The notes under the pieces were generated by a model. It ran no database searches, had not been told where the DNA came from, and was given only the letters and a program-made list of their open reading frames with translations. Shown here in pieces: positions 39,118 to 47,470 of a stretch of DNA of 64,000 bases (positions are counted from its first letter, which is position 1; each line of letters begins with the position of its first letter). The stretch covers positions 124,001 through 188,000 of the forward strand of contig NZ_KB291645.1 in assembly GCF_000320405.1 (NCBI RefSeq), read 5' to 3'. The DNA comes from Clostridium celatum DSM 1785 (GTDB lineage Bacteria; Bacillota; Clostridia; Clostridiales; Clostridiaceae). Made by a program: the position numbers and the translations under genes.

Positions 39118-39757
39118 AACGAACCCTCCTTTCTATTAATGTACAAATTATAGAAATAGGAAGTAAAATAACTAAATACGCTATTACTAGCATAAGTAAT
39201 GCTTCATCTGTTTTATAATAAATTCCTATTAAGTCCTTAGCTACAAACATTAAATCAGCTAAAGCAACAGCACTAAACACCGAAGTTTCTTTAACTAAGA
39301 AAATAATATTTGCACATAAAACTGGAACTGAAGTTTCAAATGCTTGTGGCAAAGTAATATGCCAAAACACTTGCCACCTTGACATTCCTAGGCTTAATGC
39401 TGATTCATGCTGTACTACCGATACATTTTCAATTCCTGAACGAAATGCCTCTGTCATATAACTTCCGCCTAAAAAAGCTAGTCCAATAATTCCACAAGCT
39501 TCAGAAGTTAACTTTATCCCTATCTTTGGCAAACCAAAATATAAAAAAAATAATTGAATCAATAATGGCGTATTTCTTGATAGTTCAATATATATGGCAA
39601 CTATGGTTCTTAACACTGGTATTTTCATAGTTTTAATTAAACTACATATAATTCCAATAATTATAGATAATAATATGCCTATAGTTGCAATCTTTATAGT
39701 TAAAGCTGCAGCTTCTACATATAACTTATAATGCGTCTGTATAAAGGTTATATCCAT
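39098..39757 (-). CDS. amino-acid ABC transporter permease
   Basis: Membrane protein of 219 residues, paralogous to the next gene. The RNTPLLIQLFFLYFGLP segment and the EAA loop HESALSLGMSRWQVFWHITLPQAFETSVP identify it as a polar amino-acid permease. It is the first gene of the operon permease-permease-ATPase-binding protein. A leader with a strong terminator lies 50 bases upstream (39809-39842), so expression is probably attenuated. Confidence 0.93.
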   Translation of the reverse strand: MDITFIQTHYKLYVEAAALTIKIATIGILLSIIIGIICSLIKTMKIPVLRTIVAIYIELSRNTPLLIQLFFLYFGLPKIGIKLTSEACGIIGLAFLGGSYMTEAFRSGIENVSVVQHESALSLGMSRWQVFWHITLPQAFETSVPVLCANIIFLVKETSVFSAVALADLMFVAKDLIGIYYKTDEALLMLVIAYLVILLPISIICTLIERRVRYAGFGD

Positions 39758-39808
39758 GCTTTACCTCCATAAAAAATATAATACTTATCCTTAATCTATA
39801 TAAAAAAA

Positions 39809-39897
39809 GACAGGTATATGCATCTTTACGCATTTACCTGTCGTTACTCTATTATTTAAAATCAAATTAAGAGTCAGCTATGAAAATGCGTACAAAA
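39809..39897 (-). promoter_or_regulatory. leader with alternative terminator/antiterminator folds
   Basis: On the minus strand GACAGGTA (39842-39835) and TACCTGTC (39816-39809) with an extra ATGC/GCAT pair form a terminator followed by seven U, upstream of the first permease gene. TACGCATTT (39892-39884) is a perfect complement of AAATGCGTA (39835-39827), part of the terminator stem, so an exclusive antiterminator can form. An inner helix ACTCT (39874-39870)/AGAGT (39850-39846) lies between. I do not recognise it as a known riboswitch or T-box. Confidence 0.65.
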
Positions 39898-39903
39898 CTT
39901 AAC

Positions 39904-39933
39904 TGTATATTTACATATACAAAATTAGAACAA
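39904..39933 (-). promoter_or_regulatory. candidate sigma-A promoter of the amino-acid transporter operon
   Basis: TTGTTC (39933-39928) and TATACA (39909-39904) are separated by 18 bases on the minus strand. Transcription from here would begin near 39897, just before the leader helices. Confidence 0.5.
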
Positions 39934-40145
39934 GATATCATAATAGTGTGATTATATAATTTATTACTTTTTATATGATTTTGTTCATTAAATCTTTTCA
40001 TAACTAACTACTCTTTATTATATTTTTCAAAAAAATTACTATTCCCATAATAATATAGAGTTTTATTTATTATTAATAATATTCTACTAATTTAAACTTT
40101 AATATTTATTAGCTTATTTTTATTTAATACTTTTTCGTATTTTAT

Positions 40146-40907
40146 TTATAAATTTGCACCAAAGTCTGTTACTAATATCTGACCTGTAATAGCCTTAGCT
40201 TTATCACTAGCTAAAAATGCTATAGTATTAGCAACATCTTCAGGCTCACATGTTGGAAGTTTTAAGTCTGAATGAGCCATCATTGCTCCCATCATATTCA
40301 TATCCATATTTGATAAGTTTTCAGATTTAGTCATTGGTGTATTAACTCCACCTGGGCAAACAGCATTACATCTAATACCTTCTCTAGCCATTCTCATAGC
40401 AATATTTTTAGTTAATGAAATTACTGCCCCTTTACTTGCAGCATAAACAGCTCCACCAGCACCATAAAGCCCTGCTACTGATGCTACATTAATAATTACC
40501 CCACTCTTATTAGGTAACATAACCTTTGCTACCTCATTAGCAAAATAAATAGTTCCCTTTGCATTAACATCAATTACAAAATTAACATCTTCTTCCTTAA
40601 TTGATTCAATTGCAGAAAGACCATGATCTAAAACCCCTGCATTGTTAACTAAAATATCAACCTTCCCAAAAGTTTTAATAGCTTCTTCAACTACATTTTT
40701 ACATCCTTCAGCTTTAGAAATATCACTAGTAACTGCTAATACTTCTCCATTTATTTTTCTTATTTTTTCAGCAACCTTTTCTAATTGTTCTTTACGTCTA
40801 GCTGTTATTACAACTTTAGCCCCTTCTTTAGCAAATAATAATGCTGTTGCTTCTCCAATTCCAGAATTTCCTCCTGTAATTATTGCTACCTTATCTTTTA
40901 AAATCAT
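40146..40907 (-). CDS. short-chain dehydrogenase/reductase
   Basis: Classical SDR of 253 residues. The NAD(P) motif TGGNSGIGEA is at residues 10-19, followed by NNAG at about 88-91, the catalytic Ser in NVASVAGLYGAGG and YAASK (YxxxK). The C-terminal NTIAFLASDKAKAITGQILVTDFG segment is typical. Arg pairs after the first strand suggest NADP preference. It could be a FabG-like or a sugar/steroid alcohol dehydrogenase; the neighbours do not decide. GGAGGGG precedes the start. Confidence 0.92.
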   Translation of the reverse strand: MILKDKVAIITGGNSGIGEATALLFAKEGAKVVITARRKEQLEKVAEKIRKINGEVLAVTSDISKAEGCKNVVEEAIKTFGKVDILVNNAGVLDHGLSAIESIKEEDVNFVIDVNAKGTIYFANEVAKVMLPNKSGVIINVASVAGLYGAGGAVYAASKGAVISLTKNIAMRMAREGIRCNAVCPGGVNTPMTKSENLSNMDMNMMGAMMAHSDLKLPTCEPEDVANTIAFLASDKAKAITGQILVTDFGANL

Positions 40908-41222
40908 AGCTTCCCCTCCTAAATTTTCTCTTTAATTATTAATTTGTAAAACTATCTATAATTAAATTAATATCATTACACATTTAAATTATACTATTAA
41001 TCTCTTAATTTCAAAATATTAACATTAAAATAAAAAACTTATTTTTATAAATTTATTCCATAACTAGATAATCAATAATTAAAATATGCACTTTTTAGTG
41101 AGGTACTAACTAAAAAAATAAGTATTACTACATGAAAAAATAATAAAAAGTAGCCCCTACACTATTTAAAGCATAGGCACTACTTTTAAACTATATTTTT
41201 ATAATTTTAAAAATTGAAATTA
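40908..41222. other. 315-bp noncoding region with a terminator
   Basis: AT-rich spacer that holds the terminator of the helicase gene and presumably the SDR promoter. No other structure is evident. Confidence 0.6.
41146..41187 (-). terminator. intrinsic terminator after the SUV3-like helicase gene
   Basis: AAAAGTAGCCCCTA and TAGGCACTACTTTT pair over 14 bp with one mismatch and a 14-nt loop. The right arm shares CATAGGCACTA with the terminator at 36649-36682. Confidence 0.75.
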
Positions 41223-43961
41223 TTAAACTCTTCTTCTCCTATTTCCTCTTCTAAAATTGCCTCTTCTACCACCTCTAAAGACCCCTTTATATCTTTCAGC
41301 TTTAGCTTCATTTATCATTTCCCTACAAACTCTACATCTATCACTTGGATAATCCCAAGATAATTTTTTACCACATATACTACAAACTCTTTCATGATCA
41401 AGTAGATTTGTTAAAAGTAGCTCATTTATTTTATTTGCTGTATCTTCTTTTTCACTTGATATATATCTATTGTTTATCATCATATTAAAGTTCTTTCCAA
41501 AAGAATAGGTTAATTCTAATGACTTATAATAATTTTCAAGTTCATCAAGTTCCTTCTTAGAGCTTACACTTTTCTTAAGCACTGGTTTCTTTAAATTTAC
41601 TGCACCTGCACTATACATCTTGCAATACTCTTCCCATAGCTCACATACTACCTTATTATTTTCTTCAAAAGGAATTGTTGCCATCTTTAAAAGATCCTCT
41701 TTAGATGCCTTTATATTAAGCTTTTTTAATCTATTTAAAAGATAAATTATTGTTGTTACATCTGTTTTTTCATAATATCCCTTAACAAACATAACACTCC
41801 ATGTTTTTAATGCATCTATAATATCTATATTTATATCTAACAGAGAGTCTGGTATTCCTATAAAGCATTTTTCAATCTTCTTTGTTTCTATAGTTAAAGC
41901 TGATTTTATTAAATTAGAATCTGCCATAGTTGCAACATATCCTTTGTTATACATTCCTCTACGTCCAGCTCTTCCAGCTATCTGCTTTATTTCAGCAATA
42001 TTTAACTTTCTTAAAGATACACCATCATATTTTCTTGTTTCTAAAAATACAATACGCTTTATAGGAAGATTAACTCCCATTCCTATAGCATCTGTACATA
42101 CTATTACTTCTGTTTCACCACTTAAAAATCTTTCAAATTGCTTCTTTCTTGTTGAATATGGAAGCGAACCATAAATTATACTTGTCTTTATATTATTATT
42201 AAGAAGCTGTGCAGAAACTGCCAATGCTTTTCTTTTTCCAAAGACAACTAAGGCATCTCCTTTTTTAACATCCTTATTTAAATCAAATTTTTTATCTTCA
42301 AATATAAGCTCTGTATCTCTTTTATGCTCAATAACTTCATATGTATCACCACAATCATTTATTAACTTAATTATTATATCCTTTGCTTCTGGTGCCATAC
42401 ATATATGAATTTCTGGGGATAATACACCTATTATTGCTCTTGTCCACGCCCATCCCCTTTGATTGTCAGCAATCATTTGTGCTTCATCTATAACACATAC
42501 ATCATAATAAGTTCCAAGCTCTAGCTTCTCAATTGTTGATGATACATGATATGCATATGAAATAATATCCTCTTCTTCTCCTGTCAATAATGAACAACGT
42601 ATATTTTGAGAATTAAGCTTATCTTGAATCTCTAATGCTAATAATCTTAATGGTGCTAAATAAACACCAGACTCAGCCTCCATAAGTCTTTCAATACTTG
42701 AATATGTTTTTCCTGTATTAGTTTCACCAACATGAAGATAAAAATGTCTTTTCATCTCCCTTGCTTCTTTATATTCATTTATTGGATTATCTAAAATTAT
42801 ATCCTTAATTTCATCTTTTGCTTTATTTTTAATATAGATATTTTCAGATGTCCATACTAATCCTTTTATGCATATCCAAGGAATACACTCTTTAAAATCC
42901 TCCATATCATCAATAGATGGTGATTTTTCATTTTCCTTTAAGTAATTCTTATAAAGAATATTTTCAACTACAGCAATTCTTCTTATTATCTTATTAATTT
43001 TATCTTCTTTATCTATAAGAGCTTTTTTAAAACCTGTTAAATTAACGCTTTTATAATATCCAAAGACCATATTTCTAGCATTTTCTAAGAATAAATTCAT
43101 ATGATCATGCGTCTTATATATATTCATATTAATAAGATTATCTAACCTCTTATCAATTGAATTAACAACCTTAACCTTAAGCCTATTTATTCCTTTTGCA
43201 GATATAGTAGCTTCTTTGCAGTTTTCAATCATAAGCTCTATTAATTTTTCTTCATCATAGCTTTTATCTTCAACTACAATTTCTGTAGAATAATCATTAA
43301 CAATATCTAATAATCTACAACCTTTATCATAAACATCTAATAAAAGTTTTTCCTCTAATGAAGATACCTTACTTTCAACTGGGCTTCCCCATCTAGTTTT
43401 AAATCCATTTCCTATTTCAGTTTTTATCTTCTCTTCTAAACTTCTTTTTTTATCACTACTTACTTCCTGCAAATCTATATCATAATATACCTTGCCATCT
43501 CTAGTCCTTTTATACCATCTAACACTGTTAAATAAAAATTCCTCAGTATATCTCTTCTTAAATTCTTTGTATAACCTACCTTTTTTTTGCTCCATTATGT
43601 TTGCTACTCTTTCATATAAAACAGTAGCAATATCCTTTGGTTCATACTTAAATACTTCATTACAATCATTAGTAATTTCAATTTCTTTTAAATCCTCAAC
43701 ATATGTTCCTTCCCATGATAATTCATATATAAAATCTTTTACATACATATAATCATAAACATTAAATGAGCCATTATCTTTTAAATTCACCTTAGAATTT
43801 ATATCATATTTATCAAATTCTGAATCATCAACTTGAACCTTATGAGTTGTTTTTATGTAATTAACAATTTCCTTAATTGTTTCATTAATAAATTCATTAT
43901 CTATATATTTAGCTATTTCATTTTTTACTTCTTTTCTTAATGTGCACTTAACTGACCCCAT
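41223..43961 (-). CDS. SUV3-like DExH-box RNA helicase
   Basis: Superfamily 2 helicase of 912 residues. A long N-terminal region of about 400 residues has no clear motif. Then come motif I GETNTGKT (412-419), motif II DEAQ (492-495), and motifs V and VI with CTDAIGMGVNLP and QIAGRAGRRG. This is the arrangement of mitochondrial SUV3 helicases. The C-terminus has a zinc finger (CSICGKKL, CRVC) and ends in a basic RG-rich tail (GVFRGGRRGNFRRGNRRRRV), suited to RNA binding. It is likely to act in RNA turnover. It stands alone between terminators. Confidence 0.88.
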   Translation of the reverse strand: MGSVKCTLRKEVKNEIAKYIDNEFINETIKEIVNYIKTTHKVQVDDSEFDKYDINSKVNLKDNGSFNVYDYMYVKDFIYELSWEGTYVEDLKEIEITNDCNEVFKYEPKDIATVLYERVANIMEQKKGRLYKEFKKRYTEEFLFNSVRWYKRTRDGKVYYDIDLQEVSSDKKRSLEEKIKTEIGNGFKTRWGSPVESKVSSLEEKLLLDVYDKGCRLLDIVNDYSTEIVVEDKSYDEEKLIELMIENCKEATISAKGINRLKVKVVNSIDKRLDNLINMNIYKTHDHMNLFLENARNMVFGYYKSVNLTGFKKALIDKEDKINKIIRRIAVVENILYKNYLKENEKSPSIDDMEDFKECIPWICIKGLVWTSENIYIKNKAKDEIKDIILDNPINEYKEAREMKRHFYLHVGETNTGKTYSSIERLMEAESGVYLAPLRLLALEIQDKLNSQNIRCSLLTGEEEDIISYAYHVSSTIEKLELGTYYDVCVIDEAQMIADNQRGWAWTRAIIGVLSPEIHICMAPEAKDIIIKLINDCGDTYEVIEHKRDTELIFEDKKFDLNKDVKKGDALVVFGKRKALAVSAQLLNNNIKTSIIYGSLPYSTRKKQFERFLSGETEVIVCTDAIGMGVNLPIKRIVFLETRKYDGVSLRKLNIAEIKQIAGRAGRRGMYNKGYVATMADSNLIKSALTIETKKIEKCFIGIPDSLLDINIDIIDALKTWSVMFVKGYYEKTDVTTIIYLLNRLKKLNIKASKEDLLKMATIPFEENNKVVCELWEEYCKMYSAGAVNLKKPVLKKSVSSKKELDELENYYKSLELTYSFGKNFNMMINNRYISSEKEDTANKINELLLTNLLDHERVCSICGKKLSWDYPSDRCRVCREMINEAKAERYKGVFRGGRRGNFRRGNRRRRV

Positions 43962-44025
43962 CCCATCACTTCCTTTGTAATTTAAAACCTAAGCTATTAA
44001 TCTTTATCATAATATAATAAAAATT

Positions 44026-44064
44026 AAAGTAGGCTTTATAGTATTTTTATATAAAACCTACTTT
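44026..44064 (-). terminator. hairpin upstream of the helicase gene
   Basis: AAAGTAGGCTTTATA and TATATAAAACCTACTTT pair well around a short loop, with a T-rich flank on the minus strand. It lies 65 bases before the helicase start and 200 bases past the QueG-like gene, so it may be a second terminator or a leader element. Confidence 0.55.
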
Positions 44065-44205
44065 AGTTAATTTCTTCACTTATAATTCCACATCCTAGTA
44101 TAAAATTATAAATTTTATTCATTGTCAATTAAATAATCTATTTTTTATTATAACCTATATAACATAATATTTAAACCTAACAATTTTTATTAAAATCTCC
44201 ATAAT

Positions 44206-44246
44206 AAAAGTAGTACCTATTTATTTTAAAGAATAAGTACTACTTA
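44206..44246 (-). terminator. intrinsic terminator after the QueG-like gene
   Basis: AAGTAGTACCTATT and AATAAGTACTACTT pair with one mismatch, 24 bases past the stop. The arms share AAGTACTACTT with the terminator at 35006-35048. Confidence 0.75.
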
Positions 44247-44269
44247 TAAATTTACCTTAAGCCAAAATT

Positions 44270-44653
44270 TTATCTATAAAATACAGCTGTTATTAAAAAA
44301 TTTGTACCATATTTATCATTTCTAATAATTCCATCATTAGACCACTTTCCAAAACCAGCTTTAACTGCTAAAGGTCTTAAATCACCATAAAATGAAAATA
44401 CACCTTTTGTCCAAATTTTTTTATATTCTGAAGCTTTTATAAGCTTCTTTACCTCTCTTAAATTTTTATTTGCTATTCTATTTACCTTAAAAATTTCCTT
44501 AGATATTTTAAAAAACCTTTTATAAAATAATGTACTATCACAATAATGAGCAAATATTAAACACTTAGTATTTCTACTTAAACTTATATTTCCTTTAAGA
44601 ATTACATCATTTCTATCTGCTATTTTATATGCTTCATCAATTAAAGAATTCAT
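44270..44653 (-). CDS. small protein resembling part of epoxyqueuosine reductase (QueG-like)
   Basis: Protein of 127 residues. I prefer the ATG at 44653 because TTGGAG lies 8 bases upstream; the GTG at 44662 is less suited. The segment DLRPLAVKAGFGKWSNDGIIRNDKYG with FLITAVF resembles the core of QueG proteins (LA.EAGLGWIGKNG...). The ferredoxin-like Cys clusters and C-terminal repeats of QueG are absent. It could be a small stand-alone relative or a fragment. The similarity was judged by eye and is weak. Confidence 0.5.
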   Translation of the reverse strand: MNSLIDEAYKIADRNDVILKGNISLSRNTKCLIFAHYCDSTLFYKRFFKISKEIFKVNRIANKNLREVKKLIKASEYKKIWTKGVFSFYGDLRPLAVKAGFGKWSNDGIIRNDKYGTNFLITAVFYR

Positions 44654-44715
44654 ATTAAACACTCCAAGCTTTAGTATATTCTCTTATTATTATTCTAAAT
44701 ACCTAAAGATTATAT

Positions 44716-46101
44716 TCAGGCTGTCTTTATCCCTAAATCCTTGCTTTTTCCCATACCTTTAAACTCAAAATATATCATTGTAATAGATACTACTCCTGCT
44801 ATAAAATCAGCAATAGGTCCTGAATACATTATTCCATCAATCCCCACAAATATAGGCAAAATAACTATTAAAGGCAATAAGAATAATATCTGTCTTGTAA
44901 GTGAAAGAAATATACCTTTCTTTGATTTTCCTATAGCTGTAAAGAAGTTTGATGATATAGGTTGGAAACAGTTTAAGAAAGTAAATAATAAAAATATCCT
45001 AAAATATTTTATTGCAAAAGCATAATAAATTTCTGAACCTGAACCAAATATAGATACTATTTGCCTTGGTAGGAACTGAAATACAAGAAATGCTATTACA
45101 GAAACTATTACTCCATATTTTATAGCTGTAGAATATGCTTTTTTTACTCTATCATATTTCTTTGCTCCATAATTAAAGCTTACTATAGGCTGTAATCCTT
45201 GTGAAAGTCCTATAACTATTGACATATAAATTTGATTTACTTTTGTAATAATTCCTGCACATGCAAGTGGTATTGATTCACCATACACAGATAATGCACC
45301 ATAATATGTTAAAGATTTATTCATTACAATTTGTACAATCATCATTGCAAGTTGATTAAAGCATGGTGCTGCACCTAAAGAGACTATCTTACTTACAAAT
45401 TCCCACTTAGGTATTAAATGCTTTCTTTGTATTTTACCAGTCTTATATTTAAATAAATATCTTAAAGCTAGTGATGCTCCAAAAATTTGTCCCACAATTG
45501 TAGCAAGTCCTGCTCCTACCATTCCCATATTAAAACCAAATATAAGTATAGGATCCAGAATTATATTAATTATAGCTCCTGATAAATTACATAGCATACT
45601 ATATTTAGGGCTACCATCTGCTCTTATTAAATGTCCTCCACCTGTAGAAAATATTAAAAATGGAAATCCAATTGCAGTTATTCTTGTATAACTTTTAGCA
45701 TACCCTAATACATTAGCTGGTGATCCAAAAAATACAAGCATAGGTTCTAAAAAAAGCTGAACTATAATACATAAAACCAATCCTGAAATAAACAACAAAA
45801 ATGCAGAGTTTCCTACATAATATAGTGCCTTTTCCCTTTTTCCCTCTCCTAGTGTTAAATTAAAAGCTGATGCTGCTCCAATTCCCAATAATAATGCTAG
45901 TGCTATACATGATGTAGTAAGTGGAAATGTAATATTAGTAGCAGCATTTCCAAGCTCACCAATACTTCTTCCAATAAAGAACTGATCCACAATGTTATAT
46001 AGTGCACTAACAAGCATTGCTATTATGCTAGGGATTGCAAACTGACTTAATAATTTATTTATCGGCTCTGTCCCTAAATTATTTTTTCTTTTATTCTCCA
46101 T
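44716..46101 (-). CDS. MATE family efflux transporter
   Basis: Membrane protein of 461 residues with twelve predicted helices in two homologous halves, the MATE architecture. The opening LLSQFAIPSIIAMLVSALYNIVDQFFIGRSIG and the later GLSQGLQPIVSFNYGAKKYDRVKKAY are family signatures. It exports cationic drugs or metabolites by sodium or proton antiport. No regulator gene is adjacent. Confidence 0.93.
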   Translation of the reverse strand: MENKRKNNLGTEPINKLLSQFAIPSIIAMLVSALYNIVDQFFIGRSIGELGNAATNITFPLTTSCIALALLLGIGAASAFNLTLGEGKREKALYYVGNSAFLLFISGLVLCIIVQLFLEPMLVFFGSPANVLGYAKSYTRITAIGFPFLIFSTGGGHLIRADGSPKYSMLCNLSGAIINIILDPILIFGFNMGMVGAGLATIVGQIFGASLALRYLFKYKTGKIQRKHLIPKWEFVSKIVSLGAAPCFNQLAMMIVQIVMNKSLTYYGALSVYGESIPLACAGIITKVNQIYMSIVIGLSQGLQPIVSFNYGAKKYDRVKKAYSTAIKYGVIVSVIAFLVFQFLPRQIVSIFGSGSEIYYAFAIKYFRIFLLFTFLNCFQPISSNFFTAIGKSKKGIFLSLTRQILFLLPLIVILPIFVGIDGIMYSGPIADFIAGVVSITMIYFEFKGMGKSKDLGIKTA

Positions 46102-46533
46102 ATATCTCTCCTCTTCCTTTGTCTTATTTATATATTATTCCTAAAATATAGACATTTATCATTTACTAAACGCCCATGAATATTTTACCATATATTCTTA
46201 AATTATCGTAATAATTAAATATATTATAAAATTTCCACATACTTAAAGGCAGTAATATAAAATTAATCATATTACTGCCTTTTTCAACTTATATATTGAA
46301 AATTAAATCTTTAATCATAATTTTCAAATATCTCTTATCATTTTACCAAATATTTTTATTTTCACATAATTCCCTATTATTGAGGTTTTCAGCCTTTAAA
46401 AATTAATCTGAATTCAACTAGTTATTTTAAATAAATACCTTTTTAGATAAATACATTTAATTTTGTAAGTTTAATATCGATAGATTTTTAACTAGATGCT
46501 TATACAATTCCTGATTTTATATTATATCTATTT
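46102..46533. other. 432-bp noncoding region with direct-repeat copy A
   Basis: AT-rich spacer between the MATE gene and the cassette membrane protein. It holds the repeat copy and terminator at 46236-46284. Beyond that I see no gene, and the left end of the inserted cassette is expected near here. Confidence 0.6.
46236..46284. repeat. direct repeat copy A, containing a terminator
   Basis: These 49 bases are identical to 51754-51802. They contain a terminator stem AAAGGCAGTAATAT (46245-46258) and ATATTACTGCCTTT (46269-46282) followed by T. A further stretch of about 25 bases to the right also matches with a few changes. The copy lies past the stop of the cassette's last gene. Confidence 0.9.
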
Positions 46534-47457
46534 TTAATTTTTAACTTCTGATGATAAATAAATAGCTAAATTTCCACTTATAAGTACTACTATCGTTATT
46601 TGCATTATTACATACCATACTTTTAAAATAAAATTATCACTTAAAAATTCTCCATTTCCCAGTAAGATATATGTCATATCAAATATGCTTGTGACACCTT
46701 CAAAATATACTCTTTCTCCAAAAATACTGTTAATTTTATTACATATATAAAATAATATTGAATAATCTAGTATAATATTTATATAACTTCCAATTGCTAT
46801 TAAAATTAATCTTAATTTCTGTGAATTATTTTCTAATACACCATTTTCAAATTTTTTAAAAATATCTGGGATAAATACTACAAAAAAGTGGATAGGTCTA
46901 GAAATTCCATAAAACGCTAATACAATTACAGTTATTACATATATATAGTTATTGTTTAAATCTAAATAAATTGGATGATATATTAATATTATTATTAATA
47001 TAGTAATTATAATATATATATTTTTTATCATCTTAAGTAAAAAGAATATTCCTTTATTTTTTAAATACCTTATATTTTTAATGTCTTCAATTTTTTCAAC
47101 TTTACTTTTAATTTTTCTAGATAAGTAGAAAACTAAATATAATGGAAGTGCAATAAACGTAATAAAAAAAATAATATTTGAAATCAAAAAATTAATATCA
47201 TTTTGATAACTATGAATAATTCTACTTCTAAGATTTAATAAAGAGAAAAATGTAAATATAAAAATACTTATTGTTAAATAAAAATATTTCATAATTTCAG
47301 ATATTATTCTATTATGAATTCGCTTATTTTTATTCTCATCCTTTGACAAGTAATTCGCCTCATCTCTTAAAGAATAGTAAAATTTAAAAGATGGACTTAC
47401 TAATCCTATTACTTTATTATATTTTTTTCTTAAATCATCAATTTTTTTATAATACAT
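46534..47457 (-). CDS. membrane protein partner of the RT-nitrilase
   Basis: Predicted membrane protein of 307 residues with about six helices and a basic N-terminus (MYYKKIDDLRKKYNKV). I choose the ATG at 47457, preceded by AAAGGGGAT; a longer reading to 47547 overlaps the RT gene. Only 13 bases separate it from the RT-nitrilase stop, so the two are co-expressed. I do not recognise a named family. A membrane effector role in phage defence is an inference from linkage to a DRT-type gene. Confidence 0.78.
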   Translation of the reverse strand: MYYKKIDDLRKKYNKVIGLVSPSFKFYYSLRDEANYLSKDENKNKRIHNRIISEIMKYFYLTISIFIFTFFSLLNLRSRIIHSYQNDINFLISNIIFFITFIALPLYLVFYLSRKIKSKVEKIEDIKNIRYLKNKGIFFLLKMIKNIYIIITILIIILIYHPIYLDLNNNYIYVITVIVLAFYGISRPIHFFVVFIPDIFKKFENGVLENNSQKLRLILIAIGSYINIILDYSILFYICNKINSIFGERVYFEGVTSIFDMTYILLGNGEFLSDNFILKVWYVIMQITIVVLISGNLAIYLSSEVKN

Positions 47458-47470
47458 TCTGTGATCCCCT

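Noticed and set aside
39758-39900. T-box for the amino-acid transporter operon
   Set aside because: The T-box sequence AGGGTGG.ACCGCG, clear before alaS, is absent here.
39870-39950. Leader peptide ORF (MISCSNFVYV...) before the amino-acid transporter attenuator
   Set aside because: It lacks a Shine-Dalgarno, begins upstream of the predicted transcription start and has no run of regulatory codons.
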